A DNA stretch of 64,000 nt from Trichormus variabilis 0441 (lineage in GTDB: Bacteria > Cyanobacteriota > Cyanobacteriia > Cyanobacteriales > Nostocaceae): contig NZ_CP047242.1 in NCBI RefSeq assembly GCF_009856605.1, positions 3,354,001 through 3,418,000 on the forward strand, given 5' to 3'. A program made the translations under genes and the position numbers. Positions 35,112-43,938 of the stretch are shown here, piece by piece (the stretch's first letter is position 1; each line of letters starts with the position of its first letter). The notes under the pieces were generated by a model. That model saw only the letters and a program-made list of their open reading frames with translations. It had not been told where the DNA came from and searched no databases.

Positions 35112-35501
35112 TTACAGATGAGATCATATCTGCGTGCTACTACAACAGTAGTGACGGAAAAGTAACATTTAAAACCATTACAGGCCAAACAGGAGGCTAC
35201 CAAGTTATTAACCCCTGATTATCGCTCTTTTGTGAACTTGGAAGCGATCGCCCCCCACATCACAATTATAAAATCTTCATTACGGAACCAATAGATAAAA
35301 ATATTTTTTCTCTAACCCTGATTGAATAACCAAATGATAAACGAGGTTTTCCGGCTTTTGTTTCTCATTAATCAAACATATAAGACTTGCTAATTTTATT
35401 TGCGAGATATTGTAAAATCTCTCACTTTGAAAATTATCATGATCAGTTATTATATGAGCGTATGCCTTAGTTCAGTCGCAGGGCAGGTTTAGTTGGAGTG
35501 A
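35112..35501. other. Intergenic region with a possible further gene fragment
   Basis: About 390 bp. One frame ending at 35218 reads ...YYNSSDGKVTFKTITGQTGG then YQVINP and stops; it has no start codon and may be another fragment, which I cannot place. The rest is AT-rich; GAGATATTGTAAAATCTC near 35403 is a weak hairpin. Probable leader and promoter for the RRM gene. Confidence 0.4.
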
Positions 35502-35612
35502 ATGCCAGCAACAATTATTGCTGCACAACAACATTTACCCTCTGTAACTAAAAAAGACTATGCAATATTTGCTGAAGACTTTTTTATAGCTGAACTAGCC
35601 TCTCTTTGTTAA
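35502..35612 (+). CDS. Candidate 36-residue ORF just upstream of the RRM gene
   Basis: ATG at 35502 with GGAG five bases before it, ending TAA at 35612, 17 bp before the RRM start. It begins MPATIIAAQQHLPSVTKK and ends EDFFIAELASLC. It could be a genuine micro-gene, a leader peptide, or a fragment of a lost gene. Only the ribosome site and the tight spacing support it. Confidence 0.3.
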   Translation: MPATIIAAQQHLPSVTKKDYAIFAEDFFIAELASLC

Positions 35613-35629
35613 GAATTACGTGATCCCAC

Positions 35630-35914
35630 ATGACTATCTACGTTGGAAATCTCTCATACCGCGCCACCGAAGCAGACTTAAAAGCCGTATTTGCAGACTA
35701 CGGTGAGGTCAAAAGAGTTGTATTACCTACAGACCGTGAAACCGGTCGGATGCGTGGTTTTGCCTTTGTTGAAATGAATGAAGATGCCCAAGAAGATGCA
35801 GCTATCACCGAATTAGATGGCGCAGAATGGATGGGTCGTCAACTGAGAGTCAATAAGGCTAAACCGCGAGAAGATGACCGACGAGGTAGTTGGGGTAAAA
35901 AACAAGATTATTAA
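35630..35914 (+). CDS. rbp: RRM-type RNA-binding protein (cyanobacterial Rbp)
   Basis: 94 residues, one RNA-recognition motif. RNP2 IYVGNL at residues 3-8 and RNP1 RGFAFVEM at about 43-50, with GRQLRVNKAKPRED at the end of the fold. The C-terminal tail (DRRGSWGKKQDY) is short, so it is not the glycine-rich, strongly cold-induced class. Rbp proteins bind single-stranded RNA, and in cyanobacteria some tether mRNAs to thylakoids. ATG at 35630. An inverted repeat follows the gene. Confidence 0.95.
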   Translation: MTIYVGNLSYRATEADLKAVFADYGEVKRVVLPTDRETGRMRGFAFVEMNEDAQEDAAITELDGAEWMGRQLRVNKAKPREDDRRGSWGKKQDY

Positions 35915-35926
35915 TCAAGAATAGCC

Positions 35927-35956
35927 ACAAACAGAAGCAAAATTTATTCTGTTTGT
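35927..35956 (+). terminator. Hairpin after rbp
   Basis: ACAAACAGAA (35927-35936) pairs perfectly with TTCTGTTTGT (35947-35956), 13 bp after the stop. The arms give a 10-bp stem; the following bases are not a T-run. Confidence 0.6.
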
Positions 35957-35982
35957 CAACACACATAAGGCTGATCAGTTAC

Positions 35983-36034
35983 AACGCTTTTAAATTACAT
36001 ACTGACTTGTATGGTTTGTTGACATTTGACGGTT
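35983..36034 (+). repeat. About 50-bp dispersed repeat (second copy)
   Basis: ACGCTTTTAAATTACATACT then GACTTGTATGGTTTGTTGACA matches the complement of 7574-7622 with a few substitutions. It abuts a palindromic element beginning ATACCAATTC at about 36035. Confidence 0.65.
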
Positions 36035-36140
36035 ATACCAATTCAATTAATGATTGCAACACATCATTGGGTGAAGACGCGATTTATCGCGTCTCTACGG
36101 ATGGTTTATTTGTCGCATTCTTTTTTTACATTGATATTAA
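36033..36140. repeat. Palindromic element with AGACGCGAT core and ATACCAATT end
   Basis: It begins TATACCAATTCAATTAATGA and ends near CATTGATATTAA. The core AGACGCGATTTATCGCGTCT (36075-36094) is a near-perfect palindrome related to 16439-16458. The layout matches the GTAGAGACG elements (ATACCAATT end, central hairpin, CTCTAC after the core). Confidence 0.65.
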
Positions 36141-36326
36141 CTGTCAATAACCAACACGAAAAGATGTGCAAGTTAAAGCAAAGGTAGCTTATTCGCTGGA
36201 AATATCTCGCACAATGGAATAAAAATTCAATAATAAATCCGACTAGTGGTGATTTCCCCAAAAATTATCCTACTAGCCGGATTTTCTTTACCTCCGGGAC
36301 TTCCAGGTAAAAAAATATCCAAAATT

Positions 36327-36391
36327 TAGGGTGCGCTACTTATGAGGAAACTTAGCTGTACCAAGAAATTATTCATACTGACGCACCCTAC
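36327..36391. repeat. TAGGGTGCG inverted-repeat element
   Basis: TAGGGTGCG (36327-36335) and CGCACCCTA (36382-36390) are inverted arms about 45 bp apart. The same arms occur inside the AGGACTTACG elements at 7509-7564 and 12606-12672; here the outer AGGACTTACG ends are missing. The remaining gap from 36141 to 36777, which holds the fbp promoter, shows nothing else I can name. Confidence 0.6.
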
Positions 36392-36777
36392 TAACCGTCA
36401 ATTTGGCATAATTTATTTTTTGGTGTTCCCTTAAATGATCTACATCTAATGCAAAAGGGTTATAAGAATGAACCTTTCAATTAAAAGTAATTGATGCCCA
36501 CCTTACAAAACTCGTCGTCATATTGATGCAAGATGTTAACAGTCGTACTTAAGATGCCAATCGAGTAGATAACACAAAATAATAAGTACACTTACTCAGC
36601 CTTATGCTTCTACTTGCCGCAACTCTCCCCAGCTTAGCAAGCGTAAAATCTCGATTTCTTTAGTTTATCTAAAATCACATCTAGGTTATCAAATTACCTT
36701 TCTAAGATAGAAGCAGCAACTATGTGTTGCCGCGCAAACTTGATCCAACTAACAGCAGTCACAAGAAAGTACATAAC

Positions 36778-37827
36778 ATGGCTAAAGCCTCAGAATCCTT
36801 GGATTTGTCTGTCAACGAGTCTACAGACAAAGCTCTAGACCGCGACTGTACAACCTTATCCCGTCACGTCCTCCAACAACTCCAAAGTTTTTCCGCAGAT
36901 GCACAAGATTTAAGTGCGCTGATGAACCGGATTGCTTTAGCTGGTAAATTAGTTGCCCGTCGCCTTAGCCGCGCTGGTTTAATGGAAGGGGTTCTCGGAT
37001 TTACTGGGGAGGTGAACGTACAAGGGGAATCCGTCAAAAAGATGGATGTCTATGCCAATGACGTGTTTATCTCCGTTTTTAAGCAAAGCGGCTTAGTTTG
37101 TCGTCTTGCATCTGAGGAAATGGATGAACCATACTACATTCCCGAAAATTGCCCCGTAGGTCGTTATACCTTACTGTACGACCCCATAGATGGTTCCTCA
37201 AACACAGATACCAATCTCAGTTTGGGTTCCATTTTCTCCATCCGTCAACAGGAAGGTGATGATAGTGATGGTCAGGCTAAAGACCTCCTCACCAATGGAC
37301 GCAAGCAAATTGCGGCGGGTTACATTTTATATGGGCCTAGCACGATGCTAGTTTATACAATGGGTAAGGGAGTTCACTCATTTACCCTTGACCCCAGTTT
37401 AGGAGAATTCATCCTCAGTGAAGAAAATATCCGCATTCCCGACCACGGCGCAGTTTACAGCGTGAATGAAGGTAACTTCTGGCAATGGGAAGAATCAATG
37501 CGGGAATATATCCGCTATGTTCACCGTACAGAAGGCTACACTGCTCGTTATAGTGGTGCGATGGTGAGTGATATCCATAGAATCTTGGTACAAGGTGGTG
37601 TGTTTCTCTACCCAGGGACAGTTCAAAACCCTGAAGGTAAATTACGGTTGTTGTATGAATCTGCTCCCCTAGCCTTTTTAATTCAACAAGCTGGTGGTCG
37701 GGCAACTACGGGATTAGTAGATATCTTAGATGTTGTACCGAAAAAACTACATCAACGTACACCTCTGATTATTGGCAGTAAAGAAGACGTAGCCAAGGTT
37801 GAATCATTTATTCAGAATGGTCATTAA
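36778..37827 (+). CDS. fbp: Fructose-1,6-bisphosphatase, class I
   Basis: 349 residues from ATG 36778; a GTG at 36724 is in frame but gives an atypical N-terminal extension. It hydrolyses fructose-1,6-bisphosphate. Signature: [24 protein letters not shown] with metal ligands DPIDGSS, SEEMDEP upstream, and the substrate-binding [17 protein letters not shown] and [21 protein letters not shown]. This is the eukaryote/proteobacteria-like class I enzyme rather than the bifunctional FBP/SBPase (GlpX). It begins the fbp-tal-zwf-opcA cluster. The 206-bp gap to tal holds purine-rich repeats. Confidence 0.97.
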   Translation: MAKASESLDLSVNESTDKALDRDCTTLSRHVLQQLQSFSADAQDLSALMNRIALAGKLVARRLSRAGLMEGVLGFTGEVNVQGESVKKMDVYANDVFISVFKQSGLVCRLASEEMDEPYYIPENCPVGRYTLLYDPIDGSSNTDTNLSLGSIFSIRQQEGDDSDGQAKDLLTNGRKQIAAGYILYGPSTMLVYTMGKGVHSFTLDPSLGEFILSEENIRIPDHGAVYSVNEGNFWQWEESMREYIRYVHRTEGYTARYSGAMVSDIHRILVQGGVFLYPGTVQNPEGKLRLLYESAPLAFLIQQAGGRATTGLVDILDVVPKKLHQRTPLIIGSKEDVAKVESFIQNGH

Positions 37828-38033
37828 GAGCCAGGGAGTAGGGAGCAGAGGAATAAATTTTTACTCATAACTCAGCACTCAGCACTTTCTCAGCTAAATG
37901 TGAGAGATTATCTCAGCTGGCCGATGTAATAAGTGAGAGACAAAGCAAAAATGCAAAAGTAACCATCAATACTTTGATGTGTTTTGTCGAAGTCACTTAA
38001 AACATCTTTTACGGGGTGAAACAAACTGTAGCT

Positions 38034-39179
38034 ATGGCCACCAATCATTTATTGGAGATTAAAAATTACGGTCAAAGTATCTGGATGGATAACTTGAACC
38101 GTGACATTATTCAATCGGGTGAACTCAAAAATCTAGTTGAAAATCAAGGGATTTGTGGGATTACCTCTAATCCAGCGATTTTTGAAAAGGCGATCGCCGA
38201 TAATGTCATTTATGATGCTGATATCGAAGCTGGTGTGCGTGTGGGATTACCCACATACAAAATTTACGAATCCCTAATTTTTGCAGATATCCGTAACGCC
38301 TGTGATATCTTACGCCCTGTATATGAAGCCTCGAATAAATTAGACGGTTATGTGAGTATCGAAGTACCACCGACCATTGCCCATGATACACAAGCGACAA
38401 TTAACGAAGCCCGCCGTTATTATCAAGAAATTGGGCGGGAAAATGTGATGATTAAAATCCCCGGTACTGAAGCCGGGTTACCAGCTGTAGAACAGGTAAT
38501 AGCTGAGGGCATTAACGTTAACGTTACCCTGCTATTCTCGGTTCAAAGCTATATCAACACAGCTTGGGCATATATTCGGGGTTTAGAAAAACGCCTAGCC
38601 GAGGGTAAGGACATCAGCCAAATTGCTTCTGTTGCTAGCTTCTTCCTCAGTCGCATTGATAGCAACATTGACGGAAAAATTGATGCCAAACTAGCCCGTG
38701 GCATTGATGATATTAGTTTAGAAGCAAAACTGGTGGCTGTAAAAGGTAAAGTAGCGATCGCCAATGCCAAAATTGCTTATCAAGAATACAAAAAAATTAT
38801 TGAGAGCGATAGATGGCAAGCCCTAGCAGCCAAAGGGGCAAAAGTGCAAAGATTATTATGGGCTAGCACCAGCACCAAAGACCCCAACTACAGCGATGTC
38901 ATGTATGTCGATGAGTTAATTGGCCCCGATACCGTCAACACCTTACCACCAGCAACAATTACCGCTTGTGCCGACCATTGTGAAGTCGCTAGCCGTGTAG
39001 AAACAGGAGTTGCAGAAGCCTACCAATTGATCGAAAGCCTCAAAGACCCAGACATCAACATCGATATTAATGCCGTGATGGACGAATTGTTAATCGAAGG
39101 CATTAACAAATTTGTCCAACCCTTCCAGTCCCTTATGAACTCTTTAGAGGGCAAAGTCAAGCTATTGTCACCAGTATAG
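38034..39179 (+). CDS. tal: Transaldolase
   Basis: 381 residues from ATG 38034; a GTG six codons upstream is an alternative. It moves a three-carbon dihydroxyacetone unit from sedoheptulose-7-phosphate to glyceraldehyde-3-phosphate. SIWMDNLNRDIIQSGELKNLVENQGICGITSNPAIFEKAI and the Schiff-base Lys in VMIKIPGTEAG are diagnostic; SIASVASFFLSRIDSNID is the following barrel part. The length and C-terminal extension fit the type fused or adjacent to zwf in cyanobacteria. It lies between fbp and zwf in the oxidative pentose phosphate cluster. Confidence 0.97.
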   Translation: MATNHLLEIKNYGQSIWMDNLNRDIIQSGELKNLVENQGICGITSNPAIFEKAIADNVIYDADIEAGVRVGLPTYKIYESLIFADIRNACDILRPVYEASNKLDGYVSIEVPPTIAHDTQATINEARRYYQEIGRENVMIKIPGTEAGLPAVEQVIAEGINVNVTLLFSVQSYINTAWAYIRGLEKRLAEGKDISQIASVASFFLSRIDSNIDGKIDAKLARGIDDISLEAKLVAVKGKVAIANAKIAYQEYKKIIESDRWQALAAKGAKVQRLLWASTSTKDPNYSDVMYVDELIGPDTVNTLPPATITACADHCEVASRVETGVAEAYQLIESLKDPDINIDINAVMDELLIEGINKFVQPFQSLMNSLEGKVKLLSPV

Positions 39180-39292
39180 GGACTGGGGATTAAGAAGAGG
39201 CAGGGGGGCAGGGAGTAGGGAGCAGGGGAGAAAACATTTACCTGATCCCAATCCCCAATCCCCAGTACCCAGTCCCCAGTACCCCACGTCCC
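39180..39292. repeat. G-rich/C-rich inverted STRR between tal and zwf
   Basis: ACTGGGGATT and GGGGGCAGGGAGTAGGGAGC-type repeats (39182-39230) are mirrored by AATCCCCAATCCCCAGTACC-type repeats (39250-39290). The two arms can pair over tens of bases. This may affect read-through from tal into zwf. Confidence 0.65.
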
Positions 39293-39321
39293 AAACCTCC
39301 ATCTAAAATCCCAAAACTGTT

Positions 39322-40851
39322 ATGGTTAGTCTCCTGGAAAATCCCTTGCGCGTTGGTCTGCAACAACAAGGGATGCCCGAACCCCAAATTATAGTCATCT
39401 TTGGCGCTTCTGGTGATCTTACCTGGCGCAAACTCGTCCCCGCACTTTACAAATTGCGCCGGGAACGACGCATTCCCCCAGAAACTACCATTGTTGGTGT
39501 AGCCCGTCGGGAATGGAGCCACGAATACTTCCGCGAACAAATGCAAAAAGGCATGGAAGAGGCTCATAGCAGTGTCGAACTTGGAGAACTATGGCAAGAT
39601 TTCTCTCAAGGTCTGTTCTACTGCCCTGGAGATATAGATAACCCGGAAAGTTATCAAAAACTCAAGAATTTGTTAAGCGAATTAGACGAGAAACGAGGTA
39701 CACGGGGAAACCGGATGTTTTACCTCTCCGTCGCCCCTAACTTCTTCCCTGAAGCCATCAGGCAACTAGGGGGAGCAGGAATGCTAGACGACCCCTACAA
39801 ACATCGTCTAGTAATTGAAAAACCCTTTGGTCGAGATTTGGCATCAGCCCAAAGCCTCAATGCAGTTGTGCAGAAGTATTGCAAAGAAAACCAAGTCTAC
39901 CGCATTGACCACTACTTGGGTAAAGAAACAGTTCAAAACTTGTTGGTATTCCGCTTCGCCAATGCCATTTTTGAACCCTTGTGGAATCGTCACTTTGTTG
40001 ACCACGTACAAATTACCGTCGCAGAAACCGTAGGCGTGGAAGACCGAGCTGGTTATTACGAAAAAGCCGGTGCACTGCGGGATATGTTGCAGAACCACTT
40101 GATGCAGCTTTATTGCCTCACAGCAATGGAAGCACCAAACTCAATGGATGCCGATAGTATCCGTACAGAAAAAGTCAAAGTGTTACAAGCTACCCGTCTA
40201 GCTGATGTACACAACCTGTCACGTTCAGCTATACGTGGACAATACAGCGCTGGCTGGATGAAAGGTCAACAAGTTCCTGGGTATCGGACAGAACCAGGAG
40301 TTGATCCCAATTCCTCCACACCTACTTATGTAGGTATGAAGTTTTTAGTTGACAACTGGCGTTGGCAAGGTGTTCCTTTTTACCTGCGTACTGGCAAACG
40401 GATGCCGAAAAAAGTCAGTGAGATTTCTATCCACTTCCGCGATGTACCTTCTCGGATGTTCCAATCAGCCGCGCAACAAAGAAACGCGAACATTTTAGCC
40501 ATGCGGATTCAGCCAAACGAAGGTATTTCCTTGCGTTTTGATGTGAAAATGCCAGGAGCAGAATTCCGCACCCGTTCCGTAGATATGGATTTCAGCTATG
40601 GTTCCTTTGGGATTGAAGCTACTTCTGACGCTTACGATCGCCTATTCTTAGATTGTATGATGGGCGACCAAACATTATTCACCAGAGCCGACGAAGTAGA
40701 AGCAGCTTGGCAAGTAGTCACCCCCGCCCTTTCTGTTTGGGACTTACCCACAGACCCAGCCACCATTCCCCAGTACGAAGCCGGAACCTGGGAACCAGCA
40801 GAAGCAGAATTTCTGATTAACCAAGATGGTCGTCGCTGGCGCAGACTTTAA
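39322..40851 (+). CDS. zwf: Glucose-6-phosphate 1-dehydrogenase
   Basis: 509 residues. Glucose-6-phosphate plus NADP gives 6-phosphogluconolactone and [28 protein letters not shown] is the nucleotide fold; [17 protein letters not shown] and [14 protein letters not shown] carry substrate and catalytic residues; the C-terminal half has [16 protein letters not shown]. In heterocystous cyanobacteria the enzyme is redox-regulated and needs OpcA, encoded by the next gene. ATG at 39322 after an inverted G-rich/C-rich repeat. Confidence 0.98.
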   Translation: MVSLLENPLRVGLQQQGMPEPQIIVIFGASGDLTWRKLVPALYKLRRERRIPPETTIVGVARREWSHEYFREQMQKGMEEAHSSVELGELWQDFSQGLFYCPGDIDNPESYQKLKNLLSELDEKRGTRGNRMFYLSVAPNFFPEAIRQLGGAGMLDDPYKHRLVIEKPFGRDLASAQSLNAVVQKYCKENQVYRIDHYLGKETVQNLLVFRFANAIFEPLWNRHFVDHVQITVAETVGVEDRAGYYEKAGALRDMLQNHLMQLYCLTAMEAPNSMDADSIRTEKVKVLQATRLADVHNLSRSAIRGQYSAGWMKGQQVPGYRTEPGVDPNSSTPTYVGMKFLVDNWRWQGVPFYLRTGKRMPKKVSEISIHFRDVPSRMFQSAAQQRNANILAMRIQPNEGISLRFDVKMPGAEFRTRSVDMDFSYGSFGIEATSDAYDRLFLDCMMGDQTLFTRADEVEAAWQVVTPALSVWDLPTDPATIPQYEAGTWEPAEAEFLINQDGRRWRRL

Positions 40852-40854
40852 TTA

Positions 40855-41000
40855 GTCATTAGGCATTAGTCATTTGTCATTTGTCCTTGGTCATTAGTCA
40901 TTAGTCATTAGATTAAGAACAGATGATTACTTGACAACTGACAACTGACAACTGGCAACTAACAACTAACAACTAACAACTGACAATTGACAACTAACCA
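40855..41000. repeat. Two-part heptamer STRR between zwf and opcA
   Basis: First ATTAGTC and variants (TCATTAG, TCATTTG) from about 40855 to 40915, then CAACTGA and CAACTAA units from about 40933 to 40997. The same two-part order occurs at 48857-48945 upstream of aroH. No ORF or terminator-like hairpin interrupts it, so read-through from zwf is possible. Confidence 0.85.
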
Positions 41001-41008
41001 AATTGACT

Positions 41009-42385
41009 ATGACTTCCCAAGCTCCTACCATTTTCTCACTCCAAGCCCCGAAGGACATTTCGCTGAACGAAATCGAAGCGGAACTTAATCAAATTTGGCA
41101 AAGCTACGGCATCACCGGCGAAGATGGCGCATTACCTGCGGCTACTCGTGCTACTACATTTACTCTAGTAGTATATGAACCAGAAGAAACCCAATATCTG
41201 TTGGCTTCTTTAGGATTCTACAACGGGCCAATTGATGGCATCTTAGGCCCACAGACAGAAACCGCACTACGACAAGTACAAATCAAGTACGCACTCCCAG
41301 AAACCGGCACAGCTACACCGGAAACTCTGGCTAAACTGCGAGAAGAATTTGTCAAACGCCAAGGCAATTCTGCTAATGGTGAGACTAATGGCAGTACTTC
41401 CTATAGTTACAGCAGCACCAGCCCCAGAATTGCTGATGAAATCGCCCTCCGTAATCCTTGCCGGATTATTGCCCTGTTTCCCATTGTTGGCGAAGATGAA
41501 GGGGTAAAGGCTCAAGTTTCTGCCTACTGCCCAATTCAAAAACAATCTTCCAGTACACTCATCTGCTGTGAGTACATTACTCTCAGTGGTACACCAGCAG
41601 CATTGGAAAGAATTGGCGGGATGATTCCCGCATTGTTGATTGGTGGGTTGCCAAAATTCCTCTGGTGGAAGGCTACACCAGACCCCAACAACATTTTATT
41701 TAAACGCTTGGCCGCAGTTTGCAACAATGTGATTGTTGATTCTTGCAACTTCAACGAGCCAGAAAGCGATTTACTCAGCCTGCAAAAGTTAGTAGAAACA
41801 GGCGTACCTCTAGCTGATTTAAACTGGCGTAGGCTGGCTGCATGGCAAGAGTTGACAGCTGAAGCTTACGATTCTCCCGACCGTCGCGCCGCTTTGGGAG
41901 ACATTGACCGGGTGACAATTGATTACGAAAAAGGTAACCCAGCCCAAGCATTGTTATTTTTGGGATGGTTAGCGAGTCGTTTGGAATGGCAACCCATTTC
42001 CTATCAAAAGGATAGCGGAGACTATGATATTACTCGCATTCACTTTGTTAACCAAGACCAAAAGCGAGTAGAAGCTGAATTGGCAGGGGTTCCAGTTGCG
42101 GATGTGGGTGATATTGTGGGCGATTTAATTGCCTTGCGCCTCAGTTCAACCAATCCCCAAGCCAATTGCGGTACAGTCATCTGCTCAGAAACTGGCGGTT
42201 GTATGCGGATGGAAACCCACGGTGGCGCTCAAGCCGCAGGTCTATTTCAACAAGTGAGTTCCTTATCGGAACAAAAGGCAGAAGCTTTACTCAGTCAACA
42301 GGTACAACGCTGGGGACGTGAGTCACTGTTTGAAGAAAGTTTGGCTTTAATTGGGCAAGTATTTCAGTTAGGCATTAAGAATTAA
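41009..42385 (+). CDS. opcA: Glucose-6-phosphate dehydrogenase assembly/activator protein OpcA
   Basis: 458 residues from ATG 41009. OpcA promotes oligomerisation and activity of Zwf. N-terminal LQAPKDISLNEIEAELNQIWQSYG, then a peptidoglycan-binding-type domain (about 55-115; YLLASLGFYNGPIDGILGPQTETALRQVQ), then the OpcA core with PRIADEIALRNPCRIIALFPI, the GGLPKFLWWKATPDPNN block, and CGTVICSETGGCMRMETHGGAQAAG. The inserted peptidoglycan-binding fold in a cytosolic metabolic regulator is typical of filamentous cyanobacteria as far as I recall but remains unexplained. A strong hairpin terminator follows. Confidence 0.95.
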   Translation: MTSQAPTIFSLQAPKDISLNEIEAELNQIWQSYGITGEDGALPAATRATTFTLVVYEPEETQYLLASLGFYNGPIDGILGPQTETALRQVQIKYALPETGTATPETLAKLREEFVKRQGNSANGETNGSTSYSYSSTSPRIADEIALRNPCRIIALFPIVGEDEGVKAQVSAYCPIQKQSSSTLICCEYITLSGTPAALERIGGMIPALLIGGLPKFLWWKATPDPNNILFKRLAAVCNNVIVDSCNFNEPESDLLSLQKLVETGVPLADLNWRRLAAWQELTAEAYDSPDRRAALGDIDRVTIDYEKGNPAQALLFLGWLASRLEWQPISYQKDSGDYDITRIHFVNQDQKRVEAELAGVPVADVGDIVGDLIALRLSSTNPQANCGTVICSETGGCMRMETHGGAQAAGLFQQVSSLSEQKAEALLSQQVQRWGRESLFEESLALIGQVFQLGIKN

Positions 42386-42445
42386 GCCTGACTAAAAACA
42401 AGGAAGATTTCAACACTCTACATCTAGAGTTTGTATGGCTGAATT

Positions 42446-42478
42446 AAACCCCGGTTTCTTCAAAAAAACCGGGGTTTT
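42446..42478 (+). terminator. Strong terminator after opcA
   Basis: AAACCCCGGTTT pairs with AAACCGGGGTTT around CTTCAAA, followed by TTGAG. A near-identical hairpin occurs at 43890-43919, on the other side of the PEP-CTERM gene. Confidence 0.85.
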
Positions 42479-42674
42479 GAGTTGAAAATTTATTTGCGTA
42501 TAAACACTAAATACTGTCAGTAGAAACGCCATTTTTCTTAAGCCAAAAAGCATCATATGTTCACTTCTGTTTTACCTAATAAAAACGGATGAAAATTACA
42601 ATGGCTGATGAAAGGGTTAATTTGTGGTAACTCAATAGATTCTTGACGCAATATCAAAAATTCAAAAGATATTT

Positions 42675-43736
42675 ATGACCTTAACTATCAAAAAGTTATT
42701 AGTTGGTGCAACAGCAGCAGCAAGCATGACTGCAATTACTACCACTCCATCTTTTGCTGGCAATCTCGCTAAACCTACTGATATTCAATTCACTACCAAC
42801 GGTGTTAATAACACGGATGCAAATAAACCTAATATCAATACCTGGACTTATGGTGCTGCACAATCTGATAACACTGGTATTGGTGGTGTGAACCGAAGAG
42901 TTTTAAATGATTTTACAAATAAAGGCAACATCAATAAAGCGATCGCTGCTTTGACAGATAACGATAGTACTACTAACGTCGAACTATTTACAGATGGTGA
43001 AGTGGTCAAAGACCATGTGGGCTTCACTGCTAATTTGGGCAAGAATACTCTCAAGGTAGAAAGTGTCACCAAAGATGATTGGGCTGACGGTACATTAGCA
43101 ACAGCGTGGTTAAAAGGCTTTGGCAATGCTTATGGTGGATTAATGTCCCGTATTCCCACAACTGCTAATTCTAATCTGCTCCAAGATTTTAATAGTAACT
43201 TTGATTCTTTAATTACTGCTCTCAAAACTACAGGCTTTAACTCGGCTGGCGATGCGAATATCGGGGATATTACTTTAAATCAAAAAACTGGTGAGTTGAA
43301 AGTTGATTTGGTTGGACACTTGGATGTATCGGGAAGATATGTAGATACCCGAAGAACAGTTAACAATCGTAATAACTCAAATTATCTACAATCATCACCT
43401 GATCGAGCTCGCAACTCTACAGGAAACGCAATCTTTGACGCGATGTTGTTTAATTTAGCCAAAACAGCATTTCTCACAAATACACCATTTCAAATTAGTG
43501 AAATTGCCAAAATCACTTTTAATGATAAGGTAGATTACGCCTTTGGCTTTAGTGCGATTGATTCTGGGGCAATTGCAGGCGATCGCAATAAGACCAATGA
43601 TAAAACATCCCACACTGGTATCTATTCTTGGAGCCAAACTTACGCAGTTGTACCCGAACCTTCTGGATTATTTGGGTTATTTACTGTTGGTAGTTTAATA
43701 ATTGCTTCACGAAGCAAGTGCAGGAAAAACGCATAG
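42675..43736 (+). CDS. Secreted PEP-CTERM protein
   Basis: 353 residues. Signal peptide (about 1-28; KKLLVGATAAASMTAITTTPSFA-G). The mature domain is rich in Asn, Thr and Gly with no known catalytic motif. The C-terminus has the sorting signal VPEPS then a membrane segment (GLFGLFTVGSLIIAS) and a basic tail RSKCRKNA, the PEP-CTERM/exosortase arrangement. Such proteins are processed and exported, often with exopolysaccharide. The region from 175 to 320 (DITLNQKTGELKVDLVGHLDVSGRYVDTR) is a repeat-poor beta-type domain. Twin terminators bracket the gene, so it is an isolated transcription unit. Confidence 0.9.
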   Translation: MTLTIKKLLVGATAAASMTAITTTPSFAGNLAKPTDIQFTTNGVNNTDANKPNINTWTYGAAQSDNTGIGGVNRRVLNDFTNKGNINKAIAALTDNDSTTNVELFTDGEVVKDHVGFTANLGKNTLKVESVTKDDWADGTLATAWLKGFGNAYGGLMSRIPTTANSNLLQDFNSNFDSLITALKTTGFNSAGDANIGDITLNQKTGELKVDLVGHLDVSGRYVDTRRTVNNRNNSNYLQSSPDRARNSTGNAIFDAMLFNLAKTAFLTNTPFQISEIAKITFNDKVDYAFGFSAIDSGAIAGDRNKTNDKTSHTGIYSWSQTYAVVPEPSGLFGLFTVGSLIIASRSKCRKNA

Positions 43737-43889
43737 GTTTTAGAATTCAAGTTTCTGCTATGGCTGGGGACTGGGTAAAAAGTCTTTTTGTGTCTAGGTT
43801 GTATCATCTATTGATGTCTTAACACTACTGGCGACAGCTATAACTCTAAGAAGTTGATTTTGTCAACTTCTCACACACTGAATTAAATG

Positions 43890-43919
43890 AACCCCGGTTT
43901 TCTTAAGAAAACCGGGGTT
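43890..43919. terminator. Bidirectional terminator, perfect 30-bp palindrome
   Basis: AACCCCGGTTTTCTT is followed directly by its exact complement. It serves the plus-strand PEP-CTERM gene and the minus-strand DUF3086 gene that ends at 43939. The arms match the terminator at 42446-42478. Confidence 0.85.
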
Positions 43920-43938
43920 TTAAATTTAAGCTGGGTTG

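Noticed and set aside
40855..41000. CRISPR array between zwf and opcA
   Set aside because: The repeats are 7 bases without spacers; they are STRRs.
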